A stretch of 64,000 nt of DNA. Origin: Heliocidaris tuberculata. Lineage: Eukaryota > Echinodermata > Echinoidea > Camarodonta > Echinometridae. The notes under the pieces are model-generated. The model was not told the DNA's origin. It was given only the letters and a program-made list of their open reading frames with translations, and made no database searches. The first letter of the stretch is position 1, and each line of letters opens with the position of its first letter. The translations under genes were made by a program, and so were the position numbers. Where the stretch lies: NCBI GenBank assembly GCA_025618425.1, contig CM046838.1, positions 20,854,838 to 20,918,837 on the forward strand, in the 5' to 3' direction. This document shows positions 45,900 to 57,290 of this stretch, one piece after another.

Positions 45900-46555
45900 T
45901 AGTTTGCAGGCACAAACCCTGGTCTGTCGTACAAGAGAGTCTGCGCTGTAAGACTACCATAGGCCATGTACTGTAGCTGCTCCTGACACGACCATGTTGT
46001 TGTTGTTGTTGTGGATTGGTTTTAACGGCGCATGTCATTCAATTGTGAATATTTACGCCAATATACAATATAATTTCTTGTTGCTTTATATAATTTATGC
46101 TAGGCTACGCTGCGTTATTTTTGGCGATTTTAATTTTGGGGAGACATTTTGACAGGCTATCGGCACAAACCGTTGCCCGTTTTTTTATGTATTATCTGGC
46201 CAGCCCGGTTCGGTACATCGAACAGACTTCTCAACTGGCATGACATTAATGCACATGCGCAGCCTAGGCCCCTCCAATACCGGTCAGGGCCGTGCGGTGC
46301 CCGTCATTGGGTGTGTCTCCTTCCGAAAAGACAAATTATAAGACAAAATACATAATAATTAATGGTACATATACATTTCAAATATTCAGTTGTGGCAGAC
46401 ATTCTGGGCTTTTGTCCTATGGTGCAGTTAGTAATACATTCTTAGATAGTACACACCACTTATAATAATGTAGGCCGAGTAGCTGAATTAGGCTCCTCTC
46501 AAGACACAATGATTTTCTGATAAAGTGTCAAATTAGGGTCTGTGCTTGCAGACTA
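45900..46555. mobile_element. Inverted-repeat element copy D, exact 9-bp target duplication
   Basis: TAGTTTGCAGGCACAAACCC (45900) is inverted as GGGTCTGTGCTTGCAGACTA (to 46555). CATGTCGAT is duplicated exactly at 45891-45899 and 46556-46564. At 656 bases it is the longest copy here and matches copy A in the opposite orientation over 46012-46180. No transposase is present. Confidence 0.9.
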
Positions 46556-47193
46556 CATGTCGATCGGCCGAGAGGGAAGATTATAGTCTTTATCAAGATG
46601 TTTGTATTTTTTATTTCCTTTATTTTTTCTTCTTTTTCTGTACATCGCTTTTGGTAAAGCCGTAAAGGGCATAATCTTGACATTGTCCCTTCAGATACAA
46701 ACTTATGTCCCAAAACAGATGGGAATCAACATACTCTAACTGCACCAGTGAGGAGAGGGAGAGAGTTGGGAGGGGGAGCTAGGAGAGATGTTGTATTTTT
46801 GTTAAAGTTATTTGCTGTGAAATTTCTATTAATATTTATGTGATGGGGGGAGGGGGGGGGGGGGAATGATCCAAACATGTTCCCTGATATTAAGCTCTAT
46901 ATGAGCAAACACTGCAATATCTGACGGGAATGTCGAGAAAAGTAAAAAAAATAAATAAATAAAATAAAAAAAATAAATAAATAAAATGCTATCTTTATTT
47001 TTCTAAATCAGAATATTTCATTTGATATCATGATTTCTGTAAATTTTAGGGATTAGATGTATAATGTAAATTTTTTGGCCTTATGTTAAAAGTCAAGACA
47101 GAAAAGGCTTTATTAAAATGAGATTGCGTGCGAGCAATTCCTTAAATACAAAGATTAATTAAGAGTGGCGTATCCAAGATTCTCTTATTTTTA

Positions 47194-47442
47194 TTAGTGG
47201 CGTATCCAGGAATGCACGTGCTCTACGTGCCAGCCAAAACCAAATCTGACATATCTTATAGTTACACATCGAATGAAAGGAGTTGTGTGCCCCCCCCCCC
47301 CCCCTCCCGGCACAGAAAGAACATGAAAAATGTGACTTTTTTTTCCCTTGCTTGTCTGAAAATTCAGAATAGACAGCATCTGATGATTTTTTGTTCGTCA
47401 GGTGTCAGCCCCCCCCCCCTGCATTCCTGGATACTCCACCAA
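47194..47442. mobile_element. Small TAGTGGCGTATCCAGG-ended element
   Basis: TTAGTGGCGTATCCAGGAAT (47194) is inverted with two changes at ATTCCTGGATACTCCACCAA (to 47442). C runs occur inside. A stray half-end, AGAGTGGCGTATCCAAG, lies at 47163. Confidence 0.65.
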
Positions 47443-47868
47443 TATAAATAATTTACAGTAAGTTATTTGTAATATTCTACTGTAGCAGTTTGAGACGACA
47501 GGCGAAGAAAACAGTATAGGGCTATTTTGAATTGAATTAACTAGTAACCAACAATAGCAGCTGATGATATAATTTATTTATTACCAGTCCTATTCTGTCT
47601 TTGTAGGAATATCCCATTCCTTTTGCCCCATCCCCCTTTGTCTCTTTCTCTCTCTTTCTCCCTTCCTTCCCCCTCTCACAGGCTTTCATTTTCTAATAAT
47701 CTCTTATTCTCTTATTCTCTCTTACAACCGATCTATAAAAATGACTCAAATAGAAATGAGGACAAAATAATGATCTCTTATTGTTTTTATTTTCCTTCAA
47801 TGGTTCAATTTAATGAGATCGACCACCAACACCATGCAATCCCATTCTTCACATCCATGACAGAATAG

Positions 47869-48024
47869 CAGGCGCTGATCCGGGGGGGGGGGCGAATCGA
47901 CCGCGCCCCGCTTTTTGGAACCCAACTGGCATACCTTATAAGTACACAATAAAAAATTGCCTCTTTAAATTGTGTACTTTTCGGCTCTGTGCCCCTCCTC
48001 TACAAAATCCTGGATCCGCCCCTG
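47869..48024. mobile_element. Small CAGGCGCTGATCC-ended element
   Basis: CAGGCGCTGATCC (47869) is inverted with small changes at GGATCCGCCCCTG (to 48024). GAATAG directly abuts both sides (47863-47868 and 48025-48030), a possible target duplication shorter than the usual 8 bases. Confidence 0.6.
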
Positions 48025-48203
48025 GAATAGGAATTACATTATTTTGAACTACAAACTACAGGTATACACGGACTCTGGCCTAAAATGTCAATAAAACCGG
48101 ATAGAGCACCATTAGTTTGGGAGCCTACGAGGCTAACAATGTTGGTCTATTAACCCTCCGAGAAAACTTGTAAAAAAGCATGACTGACGTGACGGGGCAT
48201 GGA

Positions 48204-48723
48204 CCCGGGGGGGGGGGGGGGCACTCGAATTATATTTTGACGGGGGTGTGCCTCGCGAATCCCCGAAAAGGGGGTCTAAGGAACTGACTTCAAGGTGTAA
48301 AATACGGGGTCTTGGGAACTATTATCTATTGGGCAGAGTGAAAAACAGGGTCTAGGGAACTACAAAACTAACCTCGCTTTATCGGCGGTACACCTTCGCT
48401 ATCGCAGGATCTCGGGACGGGCCGCGCCGGGGGCCGCGCCCGCGCCGTGTAGCGCTAGTAGCTAGCTAGCTGGAGCAGTTTTCAAGGCTCGCGCGACGAA
48501 AGGGCCTAGGGCGCGAGACCAGGTCGAGCGACCACTGCCTCCGCCACGCTCCCGGCCGCATGCGAACGGATATGTTTCATAACGGGGGTCTTCAGAGCGG
48601 GGCTGAGCGGCTCCTGAGCGGAACTGAGTATCTAGAGAACGGAAATCGGGGTCTGAAAAAGGGGGTCATCAAAGCGGCACGTCCCCGTACCACCAATATA
48701 CGTGAGTGCCCCCCCCCCCCGGG
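48204..48723. mobile_element. GGGGGGCACTC-ended inverted-repeat element, GC-rich
   Basis: CCGGGGGGG..GCACTC at the left is inverted as GAGTGCCCCC..GGG at the right. The interior repeats short GGGGTCTANGGAAC words and contains a very GC-rich patch (48410-48560: GGGCCGCGCCGGGGGCCGCG). No coding content is recognised. A similar end occurs at 44058-44108. Confidence 0.6.
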
Positions 48724-49320
48724 CCTATGGCAGGCGAGACTTTTTGGGAGTCAAAAGCATGCATATTCCCTGGGATTTATGCGGGGTCTGTTCGACTAGT
48801 TGAGACTTAATCATACATTTTCAGAGTTTTAAATTTTATTTAAGTCACATTTTTCAAAATTTTAATCTAATTCTGGGGGAATTATAATCATTCAAAAATC
48901 CCTGTTTTTGCGTGTTAACCTATGGGAGCTGGAAGGCCAAAAGCATGCATATTCCCGGGGATTTATGTGGGGTCCCTTCCACTTTTTGAGCCATCATTAA
49001 TCTTGTTCAGAGTCTCAAATTACATGTAACCCACATTTACATGAAATTCAAGGAAATACCAGAGGAACTATAACTGCATTCTTAAAATCCATGTTTTCAC
49101 GTGTTAACCCTATGGCAGATGATTATGTCAAAAAGCAGGCATGATCCCGGGGATTCATAGTGGCATTTATTGATAATAAAGGTTCAATAAATGTTTTTTT
49201 TTAACTAACCATCCTTTCTCTCATGCGAAAATCAGACTTGAAAAAGAGTAAGATATGAAATATCAAGAAAAAATGAGACATCTTTTCACGTGTTATAGGC
49301 TATGGCGAACGTATTTTTCC
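48723..49320 (+). repeat. About three diverged units of a roughly 190-bp tandem repeat
   Basis: CTATGGCAG or CTATGGGAG followed by CAAAAGCATGCATATTCCC and GGGGATTTATG recurs near 48725, 48921 and 49110. A last partial unit has CACGTGTTATAGGCTATGGC near 49290. Confidence 0.65.
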
Positions 49321-50088
49321 GAGTCTATTTTAACACAGCAATTTACGTCTGCCGAATGTACTACGGAAGTAGAAGAGAGTAATCTGTCTTGATACTATTA
49401 AAAGTCTTTGGCTCTGTCGTCAATCTTTTCGATGATAAATTTAAGTTATATAAAAAGGATTTAAAAACTAGCCAAAATATCTTAGATTAAATTAATAACA
49501 ATTCTATAATTTAAAAAAAATAATTTAAGTCATCTTTTGACGTATGAGAGTAAAAAAAATACTTTGAATTCATAGCTTTAACACTCGAACAAGTCGAAGG
49601 CAATTGGGACGCTGACAGTGTGTTTTGGACAGATTCTGTAAAATTGCTGATAATTTTGCAGCCACTTGAGAACTAGAGGTAATATAAATCATTTCCGATT
49701 CATATTTTGATTCTATTCATGAAAATACTTGCCATATATCAGTTGATTATGATATATTTCTCGTTTAGTCAGAATTGCATTGCCCCATCTATTGACATTT
49801 GCGTTAGCTGTCTTGCCACAGGCACAGCCACGGGAACCGTTTTGCTCGAGTGGGGCTTGACTTTAATAGTAGTTTATCTGAATTGAAATTCATGTTTTCT
49901 CTCTTCTACCACACTGTCTCATGTATTTGTGAACCCTACAATTTGATTTTTTTTTTTGACTTGCCAATTGGCAATTGTTGATCTGTTATTGTTTTGACTG
50001 TTGTCCCAGCTTTCATTTTTCAGACTGAATCACACTCACAGTTAACCTGGAAAGGATTTTTGAACTGAAGAGTAAAAACAAAACTTGA

Positions 50089-50331
50089 AAAAGAAGAAGA
50101 AGAAGAAGAAGAAGAAGAAGAAGAAGAAGAAGAGGAAGAGGAAGAGGAAGAGGAAGAGGAAGAGGAAGAGGAAGAGGAAGAGGAAGAGGAAGAGGAAGAA
50201 GAAGAAGAAGAAGAAGAAGAAGAAGAAGAAGAAGAAGAAGAAGAAGAAGAAGAAGAAGAAGAAGAAGAAGAAGAAGAAGAAGAAGAAGAAGAAGAAGAAG
50301 AAGAAGAAGAAGAAGAAGAAGAAGAAGAAGA
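50089..50331. repeat. Long GAA microsatellite with a GAGGAA core
   Basis: About 40 bases of (GAA)n are followed by about 68 bases of (GAGGAA)n (50131-50198) and then about 130 bases of (GAA)n. The long poly-Ser and poly-Lys frames on either strand are artefacts of this tract. It lies about 1.1 kb upstream of the SMIM15 coding exon. Confidence 0.95.
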
Positions 50332-50616
50332 AATGGCTGTTGTCACTGTTTTGACACTAAATTTTCAATGTGAGATACACACTTGTGTGAGGTTATTATA
50401 GATGAGATATAATAAATTAGATATACATGTATCCATATTATGAGGAAGTAATTTGTTGATCATGATTAAAATCATTTCCTTTTTGAATGAAACAGTATAT
50501 GTAGGAGCATATCAATCATGAACAAATATGTAGATGAAGAGGTCATTGGAGTGTCAAGTCAAGTGGTTAAAGAGGATGTGGATGGTGCTGTTGAACAACT
50601 TCCTTATCTTTACAAC

Positions 50617-50864
50617 CAGTGGTGTAGCTCTAGGGGGGACATGGGGCACATGCCCCATATCAAACACCAAGAAAAAAAAAGAGGGAGAGGGAGAGAAGAA
50701 AAGGGGAGACGTGGCAAAGGGAACCTCCTTCATACTCCCTTGATTAATAACCTTGTTCATTTGTGTTTCGACTACCAAGTAAGACTGGTTACCTACTCCC
50801 CCCCCCCCCCCCCATGATGCTGGTCCCCCCCCCCCTCAATGTCTGGACCCATCCTATGCCACTA
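50617..50864. mobile_element. Small CAGTGGTGTAGC-ended element
   Basis: CAGTGGTGTAGCTCTAGGGG (50617) is weakly inverted at CCTATGCCACTA (to 50864). The interior has a C run pair and a purine-rich block (50670-50720). The target duplication is unclear. It probably lies in the SMIM15 5' intron. Confidence 0.5.
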
Positions 50865-51466
50865 CTTAAACCAATTATGTATAATTGGAATACTCTAACT
50901 GGAAAACAGGCTTCCAGTATGTTCTGTGTAGTTTTGTACATGTAATGAATTAAATGTAAACCTGTTTATCCAGTGGACATGTATGTGAAGAGAGCAAAAT
51001 GTATGATACATTTTTTTGTAATGTCAATTTCAAGATTATAAGTGACAAATTGTCACTGTGTCATTAAATGTATAAAGAGCTGGCATCCTTATTATTTTAT
51101 TCAAGTTAGTATGTGTAATAAATTACACGATGCTCTTCAATTTCTTTACTGTATATATTGATATTATCTTTAAATTATTATTCAAGTCGTATGACAAATA
51201 AATTTTCTTTCATCCTCCCATCAGGCCTATAAGATTTTGGAAAGTAAATGCCTACCTATTTCTAAATGAGAGAGGCTAGCATATTGCATTTCTTTAAATA
51301 CAGTACATGTACTTAATAAAAAGCAAACTGGGGAACAATATTGTGACACATGTGTCTTAACAGTGTGTTTGAGTATTTGTGTATACAATGTATCAATTAT
51401 TGTTCTTCATGCTTTACATTTCATAATTTTTCATTTATTCTGTTGTGTGTTTTTCCGCTCATACAG

Positions 51467-51474
51467 AGACTACA
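51467..51474 (+). promoter_or_regulatory. 5' UTR part of the SMIM15 coding exon, after the splice acceptor
   Basis: The acceptor AG at 51465-51466 follows TTGTGTGTTTTTCCGCTC. The eight bases AGACTACA precede the ATG. The first, non-coding exon was not located. Confidence 0.7.
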
Positions 51475-51768
51475 ATGGCAGGTGAGGAGGAAACCCCCTT
51501 TGAACGTTCACTAGGCGATGGCGATGAAAACTCCTGGAAGTACTGGATCGAGAAGAACATTATCCTGTGGGCTGCCAAGGATCCCTGGGGCTTCATCTCA
51601 ACCATCTTTATGTTCCTTACCCCTCTCTTCATCTTGAGTGGCATTCTCTCTTACATCCTGTACAAAGACATTGAGAAGAAGGAGAAGGAGAAGAAGCGGA
51701 AAGCGAAGCGGGACACCAACATCGCCAAGGCACGCGGGAGAAGTAACCGTTCAAAGAAGTCAGATTGA
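51475..51768 (+). CDS. SMIM15: Small integral membrane protein 15
   Basis: The whole 97-residue CDS is in one exon. A pyrimidine-rich acceptor (TTTTTCCGCTCATACAG, ending 51466) lies eight bases before the ATG at 51475, so a 5' UTR exon must lie upstream. The start has A at -3 and G at +4. Residues 21-40 (YWIEKNIILWAAKDPWGF region) and the helix at about 40-62 (ISTIFMFLTPLFILSGILSY) match SMIM15, in which WAAKDP-x-GF and LTPLF are the conserved signature. The helix is followed by a highly charged Lys/Glu tail (IEKKEKEKKRKAKRDTNIAK) as in vertebrates. The vertebrate protein is about 74 residues; the extra length here is mainly an acidic N-terminal extension (GEEETPFERSLGDGDEN). Its molecular role is poorly known; it is a single-pass membrane protein. 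NDUFAF2 lies 6.3 kb downstream in convergent orientation, as in human. Confidence 0.93.
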   Translation: MAGEEETPFERSLGDGDENSWKYWIEKNIILWAAKDPWGFISTIFMFLTPLFILSGILSYILYKDIEKKEKEKKRKAKRDTNIAKARGRSNRSKKSD

Positions 51769-52339
51769 TGAGGGATGTCTTCAATTGGAAAGACTTCCTT
51801 GCTGCAAGATCAAAATGATTAGACTTTCTGGATTGTATTGATTATGGAGGACAGTATTTAATTTACTCAAGATTTGAATGACATAGTGGATCATTTGTTT
51901 TTTTGGCCAGTCCTAGCCTGCAGGAGAATAGAGGAAGAAGGAAAAGTGACCAACAAGCTTTTCCAGTGCATTTCATGTGGAAGCTGCTGGAATATCAAGG
52001 ATATTGCTAAAAGAAACCTGTATAGCAGTTCTGTTCATTATGCTGAGCTTATAAAATGATGATGCGGAAACAGACACCACAACATCTTATAGTTTCTATA
52101 TAAAGCCAGAATTTTAAAGAGCTGTAAAAAGTGCAACCTTTTTTTTTTAATTTTGTGGATGGTGATCAGCATACCAATAGGCGTATGTCATGTAATCATA
52201 ACCATACTTTGTAGTGAATGTTGAAATAGTTGAGAGTAAACAAAACAATTATGAGAGTGGAATTTTTAAGAAAAGTATTACCACACAAATGGAAATCTTT
52301 GAATATTTTCTTTTATTTGGGAATTTTTTAAATCAAAGA

Positions 52340-52825
52340 TTGAAAATGGATTCTAACAGATTTTAAATGACATTGTAATTTTTTTTTTTTTTTTTTCGGG
52401 GGGGGGGGGGGGGGGGTCTGTGTACTGACTAGCTCTGGGTGAAATATGCAAAAATTAATTTTCACATGCTTTATGGTATGATTTGAAAGGACACTTTGAA
52501 GTACACATGCAATCTAACAGATGGATTCTAACAAATTTAACATAATTGTAGAAAATTGTTTGTTTTTTGTGGTCTGTGTACTGTCTAGCTTTAGCCTCTA
52601 GATGAAATATGCAAAAACTCATTTTCACATGCTCTATGGTATGATTTTAAAGGACACTTATAGAAGCACACAAGCATTCTAACAGATTTCATTCTAACAA
52701 ATTTTAAATGATATGTAGAAAATTGTGTTTTTTTTCTGTGTACTGTCTAGCTCTAGATGAAATATGCAAAAAATAATTGTTACATGCTTTATGGTATGAT
52801 TTTAAAGGACACTTTAAAGCACACA
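52340..52825 (+). repeat. 152-bp tandem repeat in the presumed SMIM15 3' UTR
   Basis: GTCTGTGTACTGNCTAGCTC occurs near 52418, 52572 and 52732, each followed by GAAATATGCAAAAA and TATGGTATGATTTNAAAGGA and then GGATTCTAACA. That gives about three units with moderate divergence. T and G homopolymers at 52381-52417 interrupt the first. Confidence 0.8.
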
Positions 52826-53918
52826 ATTGCCAAAACATTTGTACTTTATTCTTGAAACCAATATGAAATCTACCCAAAATGGTATCAATGAAATCGCTGC
52901 AATGTAGAGATCAATGCAGTCCATTTATATTCTCCAGGACTATATGGAAGTGTGCGCTCAGTTTACGTTAACTTCCAAATTCAATCGGTATCTGTAACAA
53001 GTTTTTATTATCAAATATATAATAATGTCCAGAGTAACAGTATAGACTCCAATCAGAAACAATGTACATGTACCGAAAAAGATTAAAAATTGAGAAAATG
53101 TGTCATTATTCCGTGTAAAATGCTTGCCATTGCCTTTCGGCAATGACAGATTACCCTGTCGTTTTACTCACAGTGAGATGAGCAGAATTCTAGCAAGTTG
53201 AGAGTAGTTTGAGACGGACTTGCATTTAGCCAATTATGTGAATGTTTTCATCGCTGTGATCAACAAGATGCTTTAGATCATAAGTGTACCTTCCATGTGC
53301 AATATACTGGTAACTCATTATGTGCACTTGTATGTTAGACATCATTGATCATGATAGCTCAACGTACACAAACCAAAAGAAAACAACCACTTGTAAAAAC
53401 ATGTAGACAAGTAAGATATATCACTGCACTTTAAAGTGATTGATTAACTTTGTGAAAAATTGTAAAATCAGCTCAAATGCCAGTGAATTGTGTGCAGTCC
53501 TCTAACTTCATATATAATTAAGGATATGTGAAAGTATGAGAGAAAATGGAACCCGCTTACTATCCTAAAAAAGAGAAAATCGCGATCAATCGCTAGCGCA
53601 AGTCGCTCGGCTTCTTCGCTGCGCTGCAGTCACAAAAACCAAGCACCAGCGCTTGGCGATTTCAGAACAGGTCTCCAGCCCGTACAGTATTCTGTGATAG
53701 AGCGAGGTATGCCAACCGTAAGAGTTCTTTAGGGTTCGGTGGTACTCTATCCCGACATCAATGTTCAGTCGTAAATATCTTGATATATAAACGACCGATC
53801 AGCTTATAAAACTCAGGCGATTCCTGTCTGAGCTAAAGGTTTGCAATTATGATTACAGCATTAGCTGGAACAGTGATTTTTTTTTTCAATCCTGGGCAAA
53901 GTTAATCAATGCCTTTAA

Positions 53919-54290
53919 AGAGAAGGTTGAGTTCTGGGAAAGGTAAAAAATAATTTGTGAGCTTTCTCATTCTTTTTATGTTAGTTTGGAAGATTATCAT
54001 AGTAGAAATGCCCGCTGAAAAGGATTGCTCTTCAAATGCCCTCACATTCAAAATATGACAAGAAACAGCTGAAATGTCTGGGCCGAACATTTGTGTGTAG
54101 TCCCATGTACACATTTGCGTGTGCAGTGCATGTGATTCTCAGGAGGATTGGGTCAATTTCTTATCATTTTGGTGATTCCAAAACCTTATAGCATAACTAA
54201 TTCTTATGTGCTATATGATCAAGCTTTCCAACTTGCTTTCAGACAGTTTCTTTTACAATTGAATCTCATGACCAGAACTCAACTTTATCT
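53919..54290. mobile_element. TTAA-flanked inverted-repeat element
   Basis: AGAGAAGGTTGAGTTCTGG (53919) is inverted with two changes at CCAGAACTCAACTTTATCT (to 54290). TTAA lies at 53915-53918 and 54291-54294. It is Kolobok-like by its duplication and ends, with no coding content. Confidence 0.75.
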
Positions 54291-55228
54291 TTAAAACAGT
54301 TACATACACCAGTCAAGGGAATGTATTTTCAATCGAAGACAAATCTATTACAAATTGACCATGCCTGTTTTATATACATGTACATGTAGTGAGTGAATAT
54401 CTCATATGAACAAATTGACATACGAGTAATCTTATGTAGCTGATATCAAATTATACATGTAGTTTTTTTATTTTTATTTATGTTGTTAAACAATCTTAAG
54501 GTCAAATCAGTATATTTACAATCATTCAAATTGAAAGGTACATAATTACAGACAGTTACAAAATTTACAAAAGATTAACATGATTGTGAAAAGAAAAAAA
54601 AGTGGCAGAAATTGTTTTACATTTGCATTCGTACAGATTATTTTTAGTAACAAATACATGTAGTTAAACTAAATGTGCATGTATGTACATGCACTGTATT
54701 GAGAAATAGGAGCTGTGATGTGAGGCATTTTCTATGTCTAGTCTATATACCTTTGCCTTTTGCAGTGGAATTCAACTTTATACATGTACATGTTCATGTA
54801 CATACAATAAAGTTTTTATGCCTCTATTTAATCTGAATTCTGAAATATTTGTGGTCTTGTTGCATTAGAACAAAAATACCGATACATGTGCTCAGAGACA
54901 TCAAGCTAAATTGTTGAAATAATATTCATGGAAGCTCGTACAGTAGCAGACCACTGTAACTTAAGCTGCATCTGCAGATAGAGACCAGTAAATGAACAGT
55001 ACATGGATGTGATCTACAGTGAATGTTCATCAGTTTGTTGAGGAGTACATGTTACTTCTTGAACTTGCCAAATCATGTGTGCAAATGACAAAGACATTGT
55101 TGGTGAATGTATTAATGAAGTTACTGTACAATGTTTTCAAAGTTAGATGTACCACTGCGATAAAGTGTAAGAACGTAGAAGAGTACAATGCATGGTTAAT
55201 GGGGCATTTGAAACTTCTATGTAATGTA

Positions 55229-55403
55229 CAGTGGAACCTCGTTATAACAAACTCCTTGGGACCAAAGAAATTACCTCTTTATATCAAAACCTTGTTATAT
55301 CAGGGATAATAAACAAAAGAATACAAACAAGTGGAATCGGCAAAATTACCTTGTTATGACGAGAGTTTGTTATAACAGTGTTCTTTATAATGAGGTTCCA
55401 CTG
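55229..55403. mobile_element. Tc1/mariner-type miniature element with TA duplication
   Basis: CAGTGGAACCTCGTTATAAC (55229) is inverted as GTTATAACAG..ATGAGGTTCCACTG (to 55403), flanked by TA on both sides (55227-55228 and 55404-55405). The ends match a widespread Tigger/mariner-like terminus. It is 175 bases long and has no transposase. Confidence 0.85.
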
Positions 55404-55405
55404 TA

Positions 55406-57040
55406 TCCAAAGAATTAGTGTAGAAGTAACCACAGGCAGTTTGAATATGTAAAAGTTCACACATTGCGTACATGATTCATTCATTGTACATGTACATGTA
55501 TGGATATATGCGGAGACCTGTTCAAAATCCACTCTTACGTACATGTATACAAACTATACATGAATGTATTCGTACATCTACTTGCTCTTTTTTTCTAGCT
55601 ATGAATTGGTGAAGAGAATTGTATGTACATGTACTACATGATCGTGGTATTGAATACTGGAAAATGGTGGAAATCCACTTTTGATTAGTTAAGGCAGTAA
55701 AATCAACCAGAAAAGGATATGTCTATTCATCTGTAAAATGAATAAGGAAATACATGTAGTATTTATTATGAGATGCAATATCCTGGTCAGAATTGCCGCG
55801 GATGTACATTTGGCATAATTTACGTTGTAGTCGTGAACATTGACAGTAGCCTCTAGCTTATATGTTGCTTTCTAGTTTCCATCTATTTTCTAGGTGTTTG
55901 TTTGGACAAGATTACAAAGTGAGTATAGCAAAACAGAATACATATATTCCATTGAATTTGACCCAAAGGAGCATGTGAAATGTAGATGTCAGTTTTGTCA
56001 TCGTTTGAAATTTATGTCAGTCTCTAAAAGTTTTGTACATGTATCTGTACATTGTGAATGTTTAAATTCATGGTGTTTATTAAATTGTAATTATTACAGC
56101 AATAAAGACAAAACTTTAAAAAATAATTGAAATGTTTGTGCAGTTGTTTCAGAAGTGGTGATTTTTACCATGGCCAAGCTGTTCATTGTGCAAGATTGTT
56201 ACTTCTCTCACAGATTTGTGATTTGAGTGCGGAAAAGTTGTCCATGAAGTTTGTAAATTTTTTTCATAACAGTTTTTACATAAACTATTTGAAAGAGTGT
56301 ACCTCATGCTTTAAGGGTACCATACATCAATTTCAGTAGAAAATGTTAATAGTTAAATTGTGCATACAGTACGTGTATATCTCTTGTGGCAAATTATGTT
56401 CAAGTGAATGAATAAAAAGTTTTCAGCATTTTGCTGGTCCAAGGATATTGTTTGCTATGGATATATGATAATCCGAAATGATTTCTAGCTAGTTTTCCTT
56501 GAGAGATGATTCCACTACCAGAACTCCTTTAAACTAAACTCATTCATATCACTTGCATATGTCCAACTGCCCCTCTCTCCCTCTCTTTCTCTCTCTCTCT
56601 TAAAGTTGAAGGGAAAAGGAAGAAATTGAAATCATTTGGTCAAAATGGATATTGAGTATTTTTTGTCGTGTAGTGATCTCTTTTTACTTAAGAAATTCCT
56701 TGTTTCTGCTCATCCTTTTTCAGAAGAAATGTTTGTTATTGTTGCTGTACTGTCTAACAGTAAGTATTCCACCAATGTTCCTCGGTATCGGATGATTTGT
56801 CATTTTTGGGCCAAGTTTGTAATGTGCGTGTGTCAATGGTGTCGGTCATATGATTGTAATGTGTTTCACAATTTGGGCTGATAGTTGTCTAAACTGAGCT
56901 TGTTCTCATTTCTTAAAAGTTTCTGTTTGTTTGAAAATGTCAGAAAATGATGACTTTTATTTTATTGAATATTTCTTTATGAAATTTACTTGTCATCTTG
57001 GTCATGAATGAGTAAGTGTAGCTGACATGTTGTATGGGTG
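55406..57040. other. Intergenic AT-rich stretch between SMIM15 and NDUFAF2
   Basis: I see no exon. Repeated TACATGTA words are common. A possible plus-strand polyadenylation signal (GAATGAATAAAAAG near 56408) could end a long SMIM15 transcript, but transcript data would be needed. Confidence 0.35.
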
Positions 57041-57049
57041 GACTCCTTC

Positions 57050-57290
57050 CTCTCCATCAGCTTCCGCCTGCCGCGGCTCCGGCTCATGCTGGTATGCTCT
57101 CAGCTCATCTGCTGCGGCTTCTCAAGCAGCTTCTCCTCCATCTATTCTTCATGATTTTTGAAGTCCAAATCTCTGATTTCACCATCATCTTCCTCGCTGT
57201 CATTGTTGCTAGTATATTCTCCATCCTTGATCTCAATTTCCATACAAAGAAAGACCTCTTCGCTGTAATTACCAGACATTCTTGCATCAA
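57050..57290 (-). pseudogene. Possible broken coding remnant
   Basis: On the minus strand a frame reads RKRQLFDARMSGNYSEEVFL, then continues with an acidic SEEDDGEIRDLDF stretch to a TAG. Directly downstream, in another frame, ADELRAYQHEPEPRQAEADG runs on to a TGA. The local GC content and acidic composition are coding-like, but the frame change and stop suggest a decayed gene. I do not recognise the family. Confidence 0.25.

Noticed and set aside
48410..48560. GC-rich patch as a CpG-island promoter of SMIM15
   Set aside because: It lies inside an inverted-repeat element (48204-48723) whose relatives occur elsewhere, so the GC richness belongs to the element.
50020..50354. Poly-Ser (minus) and poly-Lys (plus) open frames of about 100 residues
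   Set aside because: They are translations of a GAA/GAGGAA microsatellite and have no non-repetitive domain.
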